Notes: generated by a model from the letters alone, not told the origin. 47,842 bases of DNA from an uncultured Clostridia bacterium (GCA_946412355.1 CAMKGX010000011.1:1-47842), one strand, 5' to 3'. Counted from the stretch's first letter, positions 1 through 9,017 are shown. Translations and numbers: made by a program.

Positions 1-50
1 GACTGCAATCCCATTGTCAAAAAACGGCATAGCCGTTTTTTGACAGGCTC
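1..50 (+). repeat. Repeat R1, right end only (cut by window start)
   Basis: Right-hand end of the intergenic repeat found six times in this window (R1-R6). It carries the terminal hairpin in which TGTCAAAAAACGG pairs with CCGTTTTTTGACA. The loop reads CAT here where most copies have TAT. It directly abuts the etfA terminator, as other copies abut local terminators. Confidence 0.85.
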
Positions 51-88
51 AAAAGAGTACCATTCCTCTCGGAATGGTACTCTTTTTT
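51..88 (-). terminator. Terminator after etfA
   Basis: Perfect inverted repeat: AAAAGAGTACCATTCC (51-66) pairs with GGAATGGTACTCTTTT (71-86) around a 4-nt loop, giving a T-run on both strands. It lies 14 bp beyond the etfA stop codon and ends the crt-hbd-bcd-etfBA operon. Confidence 0.9.
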
Positions 89-102
89 ATGCCGTAATGT
101 CC

Positions 103-1224
103 TTACTTGGCGGCCTTGGCAGCCTTGATGGACTCGATCAGCTCGGGAACAACCTTGAACAGGTCGCCCACGATACCGTAGTCAGCCACCTCGAAGATGG
201 GCGCGGTCTCGTTCTTGTTGACGGCGATGATGCACTCAGACTCCTGCATACCAGCCTTGTGCTGGATGGCGCCGGAGATACCCAGGGCAACGTAGACCTT
301 GGGATGGACGGTCTTGCCGGTCTGGCCAACCTGATGGTCGGCGGTGATCCAGCCGGCGTCCACGCAGGCGCGGGAGGAACCCACGACGCCGCCCAGGACC
401 TCGGCCAGCTCCTCGGCCAGAGCGATACCCTTCTCCACGTCCTTGCTGATGCCGCGGCCCACGGAGACGATGAAGTCAGCGCCGATCAGGTCCACCAGCT
501 TCTTGGCGGCCTTGACGGTCTCGGTGACCTCGGTCTTGATGTCAGAGGCGTTCAGCTCGAAAGCGGGGTGGAGAATCTCCACGTTCTTGGGGCACTCGCG
601 CTTCTTCATCACGCCGGGGCGGACAGTGGCCATGGCGGGACGGAAGCGGGGGCAGATGATGGAGGCCATCAGATGGCCGCCGAAAGCGGGACGGGTCATC
701 TTCAGGTCACGCTCCACGCTGTGGGGCTCGCGGTTGATCATGACGGTGCCCAGCTTCTCGATACGCTCCTCGGGCAGGGTGGAAGCCTCGCGGAGGAAGC
801 CCTTATAGTTGGGCATGTCGATGTCCAGGTGGGTGCAGTCGGCGCACAGGCCGGTGTGCAGGCGGGCAGCGCAGCGGGGGGCCAGGTCACGGCCGATGTT
901 GGAGGCGCCGAAGAGCAGAATCTCGGGCTTGATGTCCTCCACGGCGTCCACGATGACCTTGGTGTAGCCGTCGGTGGTGTAATCCTTCAGCAGGGGGCTG
1001 TTGTAGACGTAAACCTTGTCGGCGCCGTACTGACCCAGCTCGGCGGCGATGCCGTCCACGTTGTCGCCCAGGAGAATGCCGCACAGCTCTACGCCCAGCT
1101 CATTGGCCAGCTTGCGACCCTCGGAGATCAGTTCAAAGGTAGTGGGCATCATGACGCCCTGACGCTGCTCGCAGAAAACCCAAACGTTCTTGAAGGCAGC
1201 GGTATCCGCACTATTAAAAGCCAT
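103..1224 (-). CDS. etfA: Electron transfer flavoprotein subunit alpha
   Basis: Alpha subunit of the cytoplasmic flavoprotein that, with EtfB and Bcd, couples crotonyl-CoA reduction by NADH to ferredoxin reduction (known for clostridial Bcd-Etf). The C-terminal FAD-binding domain is clear: QVGQTGKTVHP, then GISGAIQHKAGM and NETAPIFEVADYGIVGD. The protein is 373 residues, against about 335-340 for typical clostridial EtfA. The excess sits between the LDID and TRPAFGG segments (about residues 137-176) as a charged insertion. The start follows GAAAGGAG. It is the last gene of the operon, 18 bp after etfB. Confidence 0.96.
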   Translation of the reverse strand: MAFNSADTAAFKNVWVFCEQRQGVMMPTTFELISEGRKLANELGVELCGILLGDNVDGIAAELGQYGADKVYVYNSPLLKDYTTDGYTKVIVDAVEDIKPEILLFGASNIGRDLAPRCAARLHTGLCADCTHLDIDMPNYKGFLREASTLPEERIEKLGTVMINREPHSVERDLKMTRPAFGGHLMASIICPRFRPAMATVRPGVMKKRECPKNVEILHPAFELNASDIKTEVTETVKAAKKLVDLIGADFIVSVGRGISKDVEKGIALAEELAEVLGGVVGSSRACVDAGWITADHQVGQTGKTVHPKVYVALGISGAIQHKAGMQESECIIAVNKNETAPIFEVADYGIVGDLFKVVPELIESIKAAKAAK

Positions 1225-1242
1225 TTTCGTTTCTCCTTTCGA

Positions 1243-2043
1243 TCAGATGATGTGCTTGGCGGCCAGGATGCCGGCCAGCTTGTCAGTGGTCTCCTTGCCG
1301 GCGCCCTCGAGCATCATGCCGGCGCCCTTCTGGGGAGGCGTAAAGGAGGTGAGAATATTGGTGGGAGAACCGGCCAGGCCGATAGTGCTCTTGTCGATGA
1401 GGGGATGATCCTTCAGCGTCTCATAGGTCATGGTGACCAGGGGCTTGGAATAGGCCTCGAAAGCGCCGCCCACGGACAGGTAGCGGGGCTCATTCAGCTC
1501 CTTGATGCAGGTGATCATGCAGGGGGTCTTGACCTTGATGGTCATGTAACCGTCCTCCAGGATGCGCTTGACGGTCAGCTCATTGCCGTTCTTGGTGATC
1601 TCACCGGCGTAGGCCACCTGGGGCAGATGCAGCTTCTCGGCGATCTGGGGACCCACCTGGGCGGTATCGCCGTCGATGGCCTGGCGGCCGGCCAGGATGA
1701 TGTCGTCGTCATCGATGCCGTAGGTATCGATACCGGCGGCGATGATCTGGGAGGTGGCGTAGGTGTCGGAGCCGCCGAACTCGCGGGCGGTGATCAGCAC
1801 GCCTTCGTCCACGCCCATGGCCATCAGCTCACGCAGCATGCCCTCGGCGGGAGGGGGACCCATGGTGAAGGCCACCACCTTGCAGCCCAGCTCGTCCTTC
1901 AGCTTCAGGGCGGCCTCAACGGCGTTCAGGTCATCGGGGTTGATGATGGTCTGCATGGACGCACGGTCCAGGGTGCCATCGGGATTCACGGCCACCTTAC
2001 CGGAGGTATCGGGGACCTGCTTAACGGTAACTAAAATCTTCAT
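1243..2043 (-). CDS. etfB: Electron transfer flavoprotein subunit beta
   Basis: Beta subunit of the Etf heterodimer, 266 residues, about the usual length. The N-terminus MKILVTVKQVPDTSG and the motif AGRQAIDGDTAQVGPQ are typical of EtfB. In bifurcating Etfs this subunit carries the FAD that receives electrons from NADH; that role is inferred here from its place next to bcd. The RBS AAGGAGGG overlaps the end of bcd, so the two genes are probably translationally linked. Cytoplasmic. Confidence 0.97.
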   Translation of the reverse strand: MKILVTVKQVPDTSGKVAVNPDGTLDRASMQTIINPDDLNAVEAALKLKDELGCKVVAFTMGPPPAEGMLRELMAMGVDEGVLITAREFGGSDTYATSQIIAAGIDTYGIDDDDIILAGRQAIDGDTAQVGPQIAEKLHLPQVAYAGEITKNGNELTVKRILEDGYMTIKVKTPCMITCIKELNEPRYLSVGGAFEAYSKPLVTMTYETLKDHPLIDKSTIGLAGSPTNILTSFTPPQKGAGMMLEGAGKETTDKLAGILAAKHII

Positions 2044-2062
2044 TTTTCCTTTACCCTCCTTA

Positions 2063-3226
<1,164 letters not shown>

Positions 3227-3254
3227 ACTATTTTCTCCTTTTCTAAATAGTGAT

Positions 3255-4091
3255 TTACTTATTGTAGCTGAAGAAGCCCTCGCCGGACTTGATGCCCAGC
3301 TTGCCGGCGCGCACCATCTTGCGGATCAGCACGTTGGCGCGGTACTTGCTGTCGTGGGTCTCGTTATACAGCACGTCCATGATGTTCAGCACGATGTCCC
3401 AGCCGATGAGGTCGCCCAGGTGCAGGGGGCCCATGGGATGGTTGCAGCCCAGCTGCATGGCGATGTCGATGTCCTCGGCAGAGGCCACGCCCTCCTGCAG
3501 GACGCAGACGCCCTCGTTGCAGTAGGGGATGAGAATCTTGTTGACCACAAAGCCGGGGGCCTCATTGACCACCACAGGGGTCTTGCCGATGTCCTCGGAC
3601 AGCTTCTTGGTCCACTCCACCAGCTCGGCGGGGGTGTTGCCGCCGGCGATGACCTCCACCAGCTTCATAGCGGGGACGGGATTGAAGAAGTGCATACCCA
3701 CCAGGGGGTGCTTCAGGCCCTGGCCCATCTCGGTGATGGACAGAGAAGAGGTGTTGGAGGCGAAGACGGTGCTCTCCTTGCACATCTCGTCCAGCTTGCC
3801 CAGCAGCTCCTTCTTCACGGCCATGTTCTCCGCCACGCACTCGATGACCAGGTCGGCATCGGCGGCGGCCTCGAACTCCTCCACCAGGATGCGGGACATG
3901 ATGTCATCCGCAGCAGCCTGGTCCATCTTGCCCCGGGCCACCTTCTTGTTCAGAGAGGCGGCCAGCTTGTCCTTGTGACGCTGCGCGCTTGCCACGCTGG
4001 AAGCGTACATCAGGGCAGTGTGACCCTTCTGGGCAAATACCTGGGCAATACCGCTGCCCATAGTACCCGCGCCGAAAACAGCGACTTTCAT
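3255..4091 (-). CDS. hbd: 3-hydroxybutyryl-CoA dehydrogenase
   Basis: Interconverts acetoacetyl-CoA and 3-hydroxybutyryl-CoA. The start at 4091 is chosen because TTTTTAGGAGG lies just upstream and the protein then opens MKVAVFGAGTMGSG, the Rossmann GxGxxG; an upstream in-frame start adds 11 unlikely residues. Length 278 residues against about 282. The catalytic histidine is near residue 134 (GMHFFNPVP), and the C-terminal domain has NHPMGPLHLGDLIG. Odd: the second strand ends LMYASS where clostridial Hbd has an acidic residue (RDI), so the cofactor may not be NADH. It lies between crt and bcd; many clostridia place hbd last. Confidence 0.95.
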   Translation of the reverse strand: MKVAVFGAGTMGSGIAQVFAQKGHTALMYASSVASAQRHKDKLAASLNKKVARGKMDQAAADDIMSRILVEEFEAAADADLVIECVAENMAVKKELLGKLDEMCKESTVFASNTSSLSITEMGQGLKHPLVGMHFFNPVPAMKLVEVIAGGNTPAELVEWTKKLSEDIGKTPVVVNEAPGFVVNKILIPYCNEGVCVLQEGVASAEDIDIAMQLGCNHPMGPLHLGDLIGWDIVLNIMDVLYNETHDSKYRANVLIRKMVRAGKLGIKSGEGFFSYNK

Positions 4092-4170
4092 GACGTTTCC
4101 TCCTAAAAATGTTGATTTTGACACTTAATTTTAATCATCAGACGCCGTTTAAGGCCGCCTGTTAATTAAC

Positions 4171-4950
4171 TCACTTGTTCTGGTAGGGCTCGTGCTTCCG
4201 CTTCTCCAGGAAGGCGCCCATGCCCTCTATCTGGTCGGCAGTCTTGAAGCAGCTGCCGAACAGCTTCTCCTCGATGACCACAGCGGCGTCCATATCCACC
4301 TGAAGGCCCTCGTTGATGGCCTTCTTGCAGGCGCGGACGGCGATGGGGGCGTTGGCGGCGATGGTATTGGCCAGCTTCTCCGCCTGGGGCAGCAGCTCCT
4401 CGGCGGGATAGACGGCGTTTACCAAGCCGATGCGGTAGGCCTCGTCGGCCTTGATGTTGCGGGCGGTGTAGATGAGCTGCTTGGCCATGCCGGGGCTCAC
4501 CAGACGGGCCAGACGCTGGGTGCCGCCGAAGCCGGGGGTGATGCCCAGGCCCACCTCGGGCTGACCGAACACGGCGGTGTCGGCGCAGATGCGGATGTCA
4601 CAGGCCATGCTCAGCTCGCAGCCGCCGCCCAGAGCAAAGCCGTTGACTGCGGCGATGGTGGGGATGGGCAGCGTCTCAATGCGGCGGAACACGTCGTTGC
4701 CGTGCTTGCCGAAGGCCTCGCCCTCGGCCGGGGTCAGGGTGCTCATCTCCCCGATATCGGCGCCTGCCACGAAGGCCTTGGCGCCGCTGCCGGTGATGAC
4801 CAGGGCGCGGATATCGCTGTCGGCACGCACCACGTTCACCAGCTCGTCCAGGTCGGTGAGCACGGCGCTGTTCAGTGCGTTCAGCGCCTGGGGGCGGTTG
4901 ATAGTGGCAACGGCGATGTTGCCTTTCTTTTCCAAGAGAACATTTGTCAT
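4171..4950 (-). CDS. crt: 3-hydroxybutyryl-CoA dehydratase (crotonase)
   Basis: Enoyl-CoA hydratase/isomerase family, 259 residues, full length. It dehydrates 3-hydroxybutyryl-CoA to crotonyl-CoA. The CoA oxyanion-hole segment (GAKAFVAGADIGEM, residues 57-70) and both catalytic glutamates are present: E112 in GGGCELSMACD and E132 in GQPEVGLGITPGFGG. The RBS GAGGAGG precedes the ATG. First gene of the operon, read from a strong consensus promoter at 5027-5055. No thiolase gene accompanies the cluster. Confidence 0.95.
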   Translation of the reverse strand: MTNVLLEKKGNIAVATINRPQALNALNSAVLTDLDELVNVVRADSDIRALVITGSGAKAFVAGADIGEMSTLTPAEGEAFGKHGNDVFRRIETLPIPTIAAVNGFALGGGCELSMACDIRICADTAVFGQPEVGLGITPGFGGTQRLARLVSPGMAKQLIYTARNIKADEAYRIGLVNAVYPAEELLPQAEKLANTIAANAPIAVRACKKAINEGLQVDMDAAVVIEEKLFGSCFKTADQIEGMGAFLEKRKHEPYQNK

Positions 4951-5026
4951 GTTCGCTCCTCCTCAATCCAAGGCGAGGACACCCTTACCAAATGAAAAAG
5001 GGCGCAATACGCCTCATGTGTTCACT

Positions 5027-5055
5027 ATTATAGTACATTGCCATTTTTTTATCAA
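5027..5055 (-). promoter_or_regulatory. Promoter of crt-hbd-bcd-etfBA
   Basis: On the minus strand, TTGATA (5050-5055), 17-bp spacer, TATAAT (5027-5032). This near-consensus housekeeping promoter would start transcription near 5020, giving a leader of about 70 nt. The segment ATAGTGAACAC lies at the start site and resembles one in the atoD leader. Confidence 0.8.
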
Positions 5056-5136
5056 GCCCCACCGGGTCCCTTTTCGGCTTTTCATCAGAATTCACAAATC
5101 GGCGGGCGTTTCTTCTCTGTTTTTTCCGGGACAGGC

Positions 5137-5165
5137 TTCACAAGGGGCGATTTTTATGGTATTCT
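5137..5165 (+). promoter_or_regulatory. Probable trmB promoter
   Basis: TTCACA (5137-5142), 17-bp spacer, TATTCT (5160-5165), placed for a short leader before the trmB start at 5194. It is divergent from the crt promoter. Confidence 0.5.
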
Positions 5166-5193
5166 GTCATGGAAATGCAGGAGGAATGATACT

Positions 5194-5877
5194 ATGCGCA
5201 TGCGGAAAAAGAAGAATTTACAGCCCCGGATGGAAGCCTGCCGGGACTGCTGGGTGCAAAACCCCTACCAGATGCGGGGCAACTGGCGGGACCTGATGCC
5301 CCAGGCCCGGGAAATCCGGCTGGAGCTGGGCTGCGGCAAGGGGCGCTTCACCGCCGAGACGGCCCAGGCGGAGCCGGACGTGCTGCTCATCGCTGTGGAG
5401 AAGGTGCCCGACGCCATGGTGGTGGCCATGGAGCGGGTGACGGAAATGGGGCTGAAAAACGTGTTTTTCATCGACGGAGACGCGGCGTTGCTGCCGGAGA
5501 TGTTTGAAAGCGGGGAAATCAGCCGGATCTACATCAATTTCTGCGACCCCTGGCCCAAGAGCAACCAGAAAAAGCGCCGCCTCACCCACGGCAATTTCCT
5601 GAAGCAGTACCGCAAAGTGCTGCCCATGGGCGGCCAAATCCATTTCAAGACCGACAACGACAAGCTGTTTGCCTGGTCCATCGAGGAGATTCCCCAGTTC
5701 GGCTTCACCCTGTCGGAGCTGACCTTCGACCTCCACGCAAACGGCCCCGTGGGCGTGATGACGGACTACGAGGCCAAGTTCTACGGTCTGGGCAAGAACA
5801 TCAACCGCTGCGTAGCCACCATGGTACCCTGGGAGGAGCCGGCGGAGGAATCGGCGGAGGACGCTGCCCAGGCGTGA
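5194..5877 (+). CDS. trmB: tRNA (guanine-N7-)-methyltransferase
   Basis: Transfers a methyl group from SAM to G46 of tRNAs in the cytoplasm. The SAM-binding motif LELGCGKGRF and the family signature CDPWPKSNQKKRRLTHGNF are intact. The ATG at 5194 follows AGGAGG by 9 nt and gives 227 residues, the family's size; the frame stays open further upstream but has no RBS there and would overlap the promoter. The C-terminus adds a short acidic Ala/Glu tail. Single gene, divergent from crt. Its codon use matches the neighbours. Confidence 0.95.
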   Translation: MRMRKKKNLQPRMEACRDCWVQNPYQMRGNWRDLMPQAREIRLELGCGKGRFTAETAQAEPDVLLIAVEKVPDAMVVAMERVTEMGLKNVFFIDGDAALLPEMFESGEISRIYINFCDPWPKSNQKKRRLTHGNFLKQYRKVLPMGGQIHFKTDNDKLFAWSIEEIPQFGFTLSELTFDLHANGPVGVMTDYEAKFYGLGKNINRCVATMVPWEEPAEESAEDAAQA

Positions 5878-6277
5878 GGTCTCCCCTGCCCTGGGGCGTT
5901 TTGCGGCGGGTTCGTCGCGCCTTACGGATAATGCCGTGACCATTTAGCGATTGATCGAGGGCGGCAGATGGCATTGCCGAGTGGCGGGACACATAGATCC
6001 CGCCCTACGGAGGTAGGGTTGTCCCGGTGGGGTTTCGGGGTCGGTCCTCGTTGCGGCAAACCGATTTCCAGACCCTTCGGGCCGTGAAAATCGGGCCGCT
6101 GCCTTGCGGCGGGCACGCTTCATCCGCCATACCCCAAGGGCACTGGCTCCACAATCCGCTCGTGTCCTCGCGGTGTGTCGCTGGCGCCGGCGGCGCTGTG
6201 CCCGCACGCCCCCTCATCCGCCCCAGTGTGCCCACTGGGGCACCTTCCCCCCAGGGGGAAGGCAATAACATTTGCAT
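5878..6277. repeat. Intergenic region rich in repeat-like hairpins
   Basis: About 400 bp without a credible gene. It contains hairpins such as GCCCCAGTG/CCACTGGGGC (near 6222-6243) and CCTTCCCCC/AGGGGGAAGG (near 6244-6263). The stretch 6130-6186 is closely similar to the complement of 25523-25578 inside repeat R3. GC-rich open frames here have no RBS or recognisable domains and are not called. Confidence 0.55.
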
Positions 6278-6324
6278 AAAACGGCACCGTTTTCCGCTGG
6301 TTTTGCGGGAAACGGTGCTGTTTT
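6278..6324 (-). terminator. Terminator after the YitT gene
   Basis: Long hairpin: arm 6278-6297 pairs with 6305-6324 (18 of 20 positions), with a TTTT run on the minus strand, directly after the stop of the 6327-7244 gene. The run on the plus strand may stop transcripts from trmB as well. Confidence 0.85.
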
Positions 6325-6326
6325 GA

Positions 6327-7244
6327 TCATTTATAGAGGCCCTGGCGCTGGCGGCGCTCAATTTCGCTCCAGGCCCGGAAGTTGCCGAACACCTCGTCCA
6401 CGTCACCCACATAGGCGAAGGAGCCGGGATAGCGGGCGATGATGCGCTGCATATCGATAATCTGATGCTTATTGATGACGCAGGTCAGCAGGTCGGTGGC
6501 CTCTCCGCTGTACATGCCCCGGGCGGGCAGAACGGTGGCAGTGTGGTGGAGGTCGTGGATGATGTCGGCGGCCATGGCGGTGGCGTCATGGGTGATGATT
6601 TCAAATTTCAACTGCTCCTTGCCGCCGCGGACGATCTGGTCGCTGATGCGGGTGCTGATGAAGCAGTAGATCACGCAGAGGATCACCGGCTCGTAGCGGT
6701 AATCGTAGACGAAAAAGGATACGCCCGCCACGGCGCAGTTGAAGGCGAAGATGATCCACACCAGGCTCCGCTCCGGATGGACATGATGAACGAAGGCCGC
6801 CACCACGTCGGTACCGCCGGTGCTGGCGTTCTGGCGGATGACCACGCCGTAGAGGCAGCCGTTGACCACGCCGGCGGCGATGGGGGCCAGCACGGTGCTG
6901 ACGCCGTTATCGGTGGCGGCGTAAATCCAGGGAGTGACGTCAATGACGCCCCGTTGCAGCAGCAGGATGCCGCCGGCGGAGCACAGGGAGAACAGCAGCG
7001 TTTTCACGGCGTAGTCCCGATTCAGCACGAACATGGCCACCAGGCAAAGGGGCACGTTGATCAGCAGATTCATATAGCCCACGGAGAAGCCCAGCTTGTA
7101 CTGCACCATGGTGGCGATGCCGTTGAGTCCCGCGGGGGCAAAGGCGTTGGGGAAAATGAATATCACATAATTCAGCGCCATAACGAAGCCCATGACCATC
7201 ACAAGCAGCAGCTCCCGGGCCTTTTTGACACCCGTATTATCCAT
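6327..7244 (-). CDS. YitT family membrane protein (DUF2179 C-terminal domain)
   Basis: Polytopic membrane protein of 305 residues. About five hydrophobic segments occupy residues 10-195 (for example LLLVMVMGFVMALNYVIFIF), including the YitT-typical NASTGGTDVVA segment. A soluble DUF2179 domain follows from about residue 205, with KFEIITHDATAMAADIIHDL and DLLTCVINKHQIIDMQRII. The start at 7244 follows AAAGGAGGG; the frame extends 21 codons upstream into the promoter and that extension is rejected. The substrate is unknown for the family. Transcribed alone from a consensus promoter. Confidence 0.9.
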   Translation of the reverse strand: MDNTGVKKARELLLVMVMGFVMALNYVIFIFPNAFAPAGLNGIATMVQYKLGFSVGYMNLLINVPLCLVAMFVLNRDYAVKTLLFSLCSAGGILLLQRGVIDVTPWIYAATDNGVSTVLAPIAAGVVNGCLYGVVIRQNASTGGTDVVAAFVHHVHPERSLVWIIFAFNCAVAGVSFFVYDYRYEPVILCVIYCFISTRISDQIVRGGKEQLKFEIITHDATAMAADIIHDLHHTATVLPARGMYSGEATDLLTCVINKHQIIDMQRIIARYPGSFAYVGDVDEVFGNFRAWSEIERRQRQGLYK

Positions 7245-7278
7245 AAGGCGTCCCTCCTTTGTTTGCAAACCGGGGGCT

Positions 7279-7307
7279 ATTATACGCCGCCGTTTTGCAA
7301 GATGCAA
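7279..7307 (-). promoter_or_regulatory. Promoter of the YitT gene
   Basis: Minus-strand TTGCAT (7302-7307), 17-bp spacer, TATAAT (7279-7284). A 10-bp palindrome GTTTGCAAAC (7261-7270) lies just downstream, near the RBS, and could be an operator or chance. Confidence 0.75.
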
Positions 7308-7356
7308 CGGAGACGACTTGCATTTTGAAGAAAATTTGCAAGTTTTTTGCCAAATA

Positions 7357-7386
7357 AAGAAACCCGGCCAAACGGTCGGGTTTCTT
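7357..7386 (-). terminator. Terminator hairpin, upstream copy of a duplicated pair
   Basis: AAGAAACCCG pairs with CGGGTTTCTT. This 30-bp unit is identical to 7575-7604, and the two copies bracket repeat R2. This copy lies beyond R2 from rplT, so it appears to be a duplicate of the infC-rpmI-rplT terminator and not a separate gene's terminator. Confidence 0.8.
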
Positions 7387-7390
7387 CAGA

Positions 7391-7574
7391 TTGTCAAAAA
7401 AGCATCGCAGATTTCGCGCCGCAGACGGCGCGAACTTATCAAATCAAAAATTCCGGCGGCGTGTACGTCGGAATTTTTACTTCTCAGGCCACGAAGTGTG
7501 CGAGCGAAGCGAGTGCGCGCAGTGGACTGCCATCCCATTGTCAAAAAACGGCTATGCCGTTTTTTGACAGGCGC
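7391..7574 (+). repeat. Repeat R2 (complete copy, divergent internal sequence)
   Basis: Begins TTGTCAAAAAAGCATCGCAG and ends with the TGTCAAAAAACGG/CCGTTTTTTGACA hairpin. The first hairpin reads CGCGCC/GGCGCG. The second is AAAAATTCCG/CGGAATTTTT where R4 and R5 have AAAAAACTGACG/CGTCAGTTTTTT. A hairpin present in the other copies is replaced by a shorter tract. Flanked by identical 30-bp terminators. Confidence 0.9.
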
Positions 7575-7604
7575 AAGAAACCCGGCCAAACGGTCGGGTT
7601 TCTT
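7575..7604 (-). terminator. Terminator of the infC-rpmI-rplT operon
   Basis: Same 30-bp hairpin as 7357-7386, 19 bp beyond the rplT stop. T-runs lie on both strands. Confidence 0.88.
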
Positions 7605-7623
7605 CGTGTTTCCTATGGATGGG

Positions 7624-7974
7624 TTACGCCTTCTTGGCGATGTCGCACAGGGCGGCAAAAGCCACGGCGTCGTTGATGGCCATCTCGGAGAGCATCTTGC
7701 GGTTGATCTCGATGCCGGCCACCTTCAGGCCATGCATAAAGGTGGAGTAGTTCATGCCGTTGATCTTGCAGGCGGCGGAGATGCGGGTGATCCACAGCTT
7801 GCGGAAGTCTCTCTTCTTCAGACGGCGGCCCACATAGGCGTAGGTCAGAGACTTCATGACCTGCTCGTTGGCCATCTTGAAGTGCTTGGACTTGGCGCCC
7901 CAGTAGCCCTTGGCCAGCTTCAGAACTTTATTTCTTCTTTTGCGCGTCATCATCGCGCCCTTAATACGTGCCAT
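7624..7974 (-). CDS. rplT: 50S ribosomal protein L20
   Basis: Primary rRNA-binding protein needed for 50S assembly, and in Firmicutes the autogenous repressor of its own operon. At 116 residues it is full length, with the basic N-terminus [20 protein letters not shown] and the family segment SRFGxMAN-like [17 protein letters not shown]. The RBS AGGAGG precedes the ATG. Last gene of infC-rpmI-rplT. Product and operon order are conserved across bacteria. Confidence 0.98.
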   Translation of the reverse strand: MARIKGAMMTRKRRNKVLKLAKGYWGAKSKHFKMANEQVMKSLTYAYVGRRLKKRDFRKLWITRISAACKINGMNYSTFMHGLKVAGIEINRKMLSEMAINDAVAFAALCDIAKKA

Positions 7975-8011
7975 ATTTCAATTGCCTCCTATTTCTAACG
8001 TAGTCCGTGTC

Positions 8012-8209
8012 TTATTTGTAGGGGATCATCTTGCGGATCGCAGCCTCGTTGGTGTTGTCAGCGTAGGTGGTGCTGCGCAGACGACGGCCACGCTTGGTAT
8101 CCTTCTTGGTCAGGATGTGGCTCTTGAACGCGTGAGCTCTCTTGACCTTGCCGGACTTCGTCAGATTGAAGCGCTTCTTTGCGCCGCTATGGGTCTTCAG
8201 TTTAGGCAT
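8012..8209 (-). CDS. rpmI: 50S ribosomal protein L35
   Basis: Small basic ribosomal protein of 65 residues, opening [14 protein letters not shown], diagnostic for L35, and rich in Lys/Arg. The start at 8209 is fixed by GGAAGGAG just upstream and by family length; the same frame runs open for 51 codons upstream into infC territory, which is not coding. Middle gene of infC-rpmI-rplT. Confidence 0.98.
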   Translation of the reverse strand: MPKLKTHSGAKKRFNLTKSGKVKRAHAFKSHILTKKDTKRGRRLRSTTYADNTNEAAIRKMIPYK

Positions 8210-8264
8210 AATGTTACTCCTTCCAAATTCATCCTCGCGCCCTGTGGGGCGGTCGGGACATTGA

Positions 8265-8783
8265 TTACTTTGCCGCCTTGGGGGCCAGGAAGATGGACAT
8301 ATTCCGTCCCTCCATCTTGGCGTTCTTCTCCAAATTGGCCATCTCGGTGCAGCTTGCGGCAAACTGATCCAGCAAATCCTTGCCGATCTCGGTGTGGGCC
8401 ATCTCGCGGCCGCGGAAACGGACGCTGACCTTCACACGGTTGCCCTCGGACAGGAACTTCTGGGCGTTTTTCAGCTTGGTGTTGAAATCGCCAACGTCGA
8501 TACCGGGGGACATACGGATTTCCTTGATCTCCACCGTATGCTGATTTTTCTTTGCTTCCTTCTCCCGCTTGGACTGCTCGAAGCGGAACTTGCCGTAGTT
8601 CATGAGCTTGCAGACAGGGGGAACGGCCTGGGGAGAAATCTTCACCAGGTCAAGACCGCGCTCCTCGGCGATCTCCAGCGCCTGTTCAGACGAGAGAATG
8701 CCCAACTGCTCACCGTCTTCACCGATGAGGCGGACTTCCTTATCCCGGATATCCTCGTTGAGTTGATGCACTACCTTGCTAAT
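8265..8783 (-). CDS. infC: Translation initiation factor IF-3, AUU start
   Basis: Binds the 30S subunit, monitors initiator tRNA and start codon, and prevents subunit joining. No ATG, GTG or TTG is properly placed; GGAGG is followed after 10 nt by ATT AGC AAG, giving the normal N-terminus (M)[12 protein letters not shown] and a 172-residue protein. An AUU start is known for infC in Escherichia coli and in bacilli and provides feedback, because IF-3 itself discriminates against it. The in-frame ATG upstream lies inside the leader terminator and is rejected. The C-terminal domain with [13 protein letters not shown] is intact. Confidence 0.93.
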   Translation of the reverse strand: MSKVVHQLNEDIRDKEVRLIGEDGEQLGILSSEQALEIAEERGLDLVKISPQAVPPVCKLMNYGKFRFEQSKREKEAKKNQHTVEIKEIRMSPGIDVGDFNTKLKNAQKFLSEGNRVKVSVRFRGREMAHTEIGKDLLDQFAASCTEMANLEKNAKMEGRNMSIFLAPKAAK

Positions 8784-8805
8784 ACCTAACGCACCTCCAT
8801 TCAAA

Positions 8806-8836
8806 ATCAAAAACGCGGATGCTGGCAGCATCCGCG
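8806..8836 (-). terminator. Leader terminator (probable L20-type attenuator) before infC
   Basis: On the minus strand, CGCGGATGCTG pairs with CAGCATCCGCG, followed by TTTTTGATTTT, only a few bases before the infC RBS. Its position in a leader of about 150 nt matches the L20 autoregulatory leaders of Firmicutes infC-rpmI-rplT operons. The L20-binding fold itself was not modelled. Confidence 0.75.
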
Positions 8837-8940
8837 AACAACAACCGCCCATAATACGGGCGAGAATGATACGCTGTTGACCTCTTTGCCAGTGGCGTGA
8901 GGTGAGGCGGATGCACCGACCTTCTTTGTTTTCCTCGGAT

Positions 8941-8969
8941 ATATTACACTATGGGAAAGGCGTTGTCAA
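8941..8969 (-). promoter_or_regulatory. Promoter of infC-rpmI-rplT
   Basis: Minus-strand TTGACA (8964-8969), 17-bp spacer, TAATAT (8941-8946), a strong housekeeping promoter. It implies a leader of about 150 nt before the AUU start. Confidence 0.85.
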
Positions 8970-9017
8970 CTGTTTTTTGCGGTTTTTTTGATAAAATAGG
9001 GGGCGGACAGCTTGAGG

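Noticed and set aside
5878-6326. Small protein genes between trmB and the YitT gene
   Set aside because: Several overlapping GC-rich frames exist on both strands, none with an RBS or domain; the region is made of hairpin repeats.
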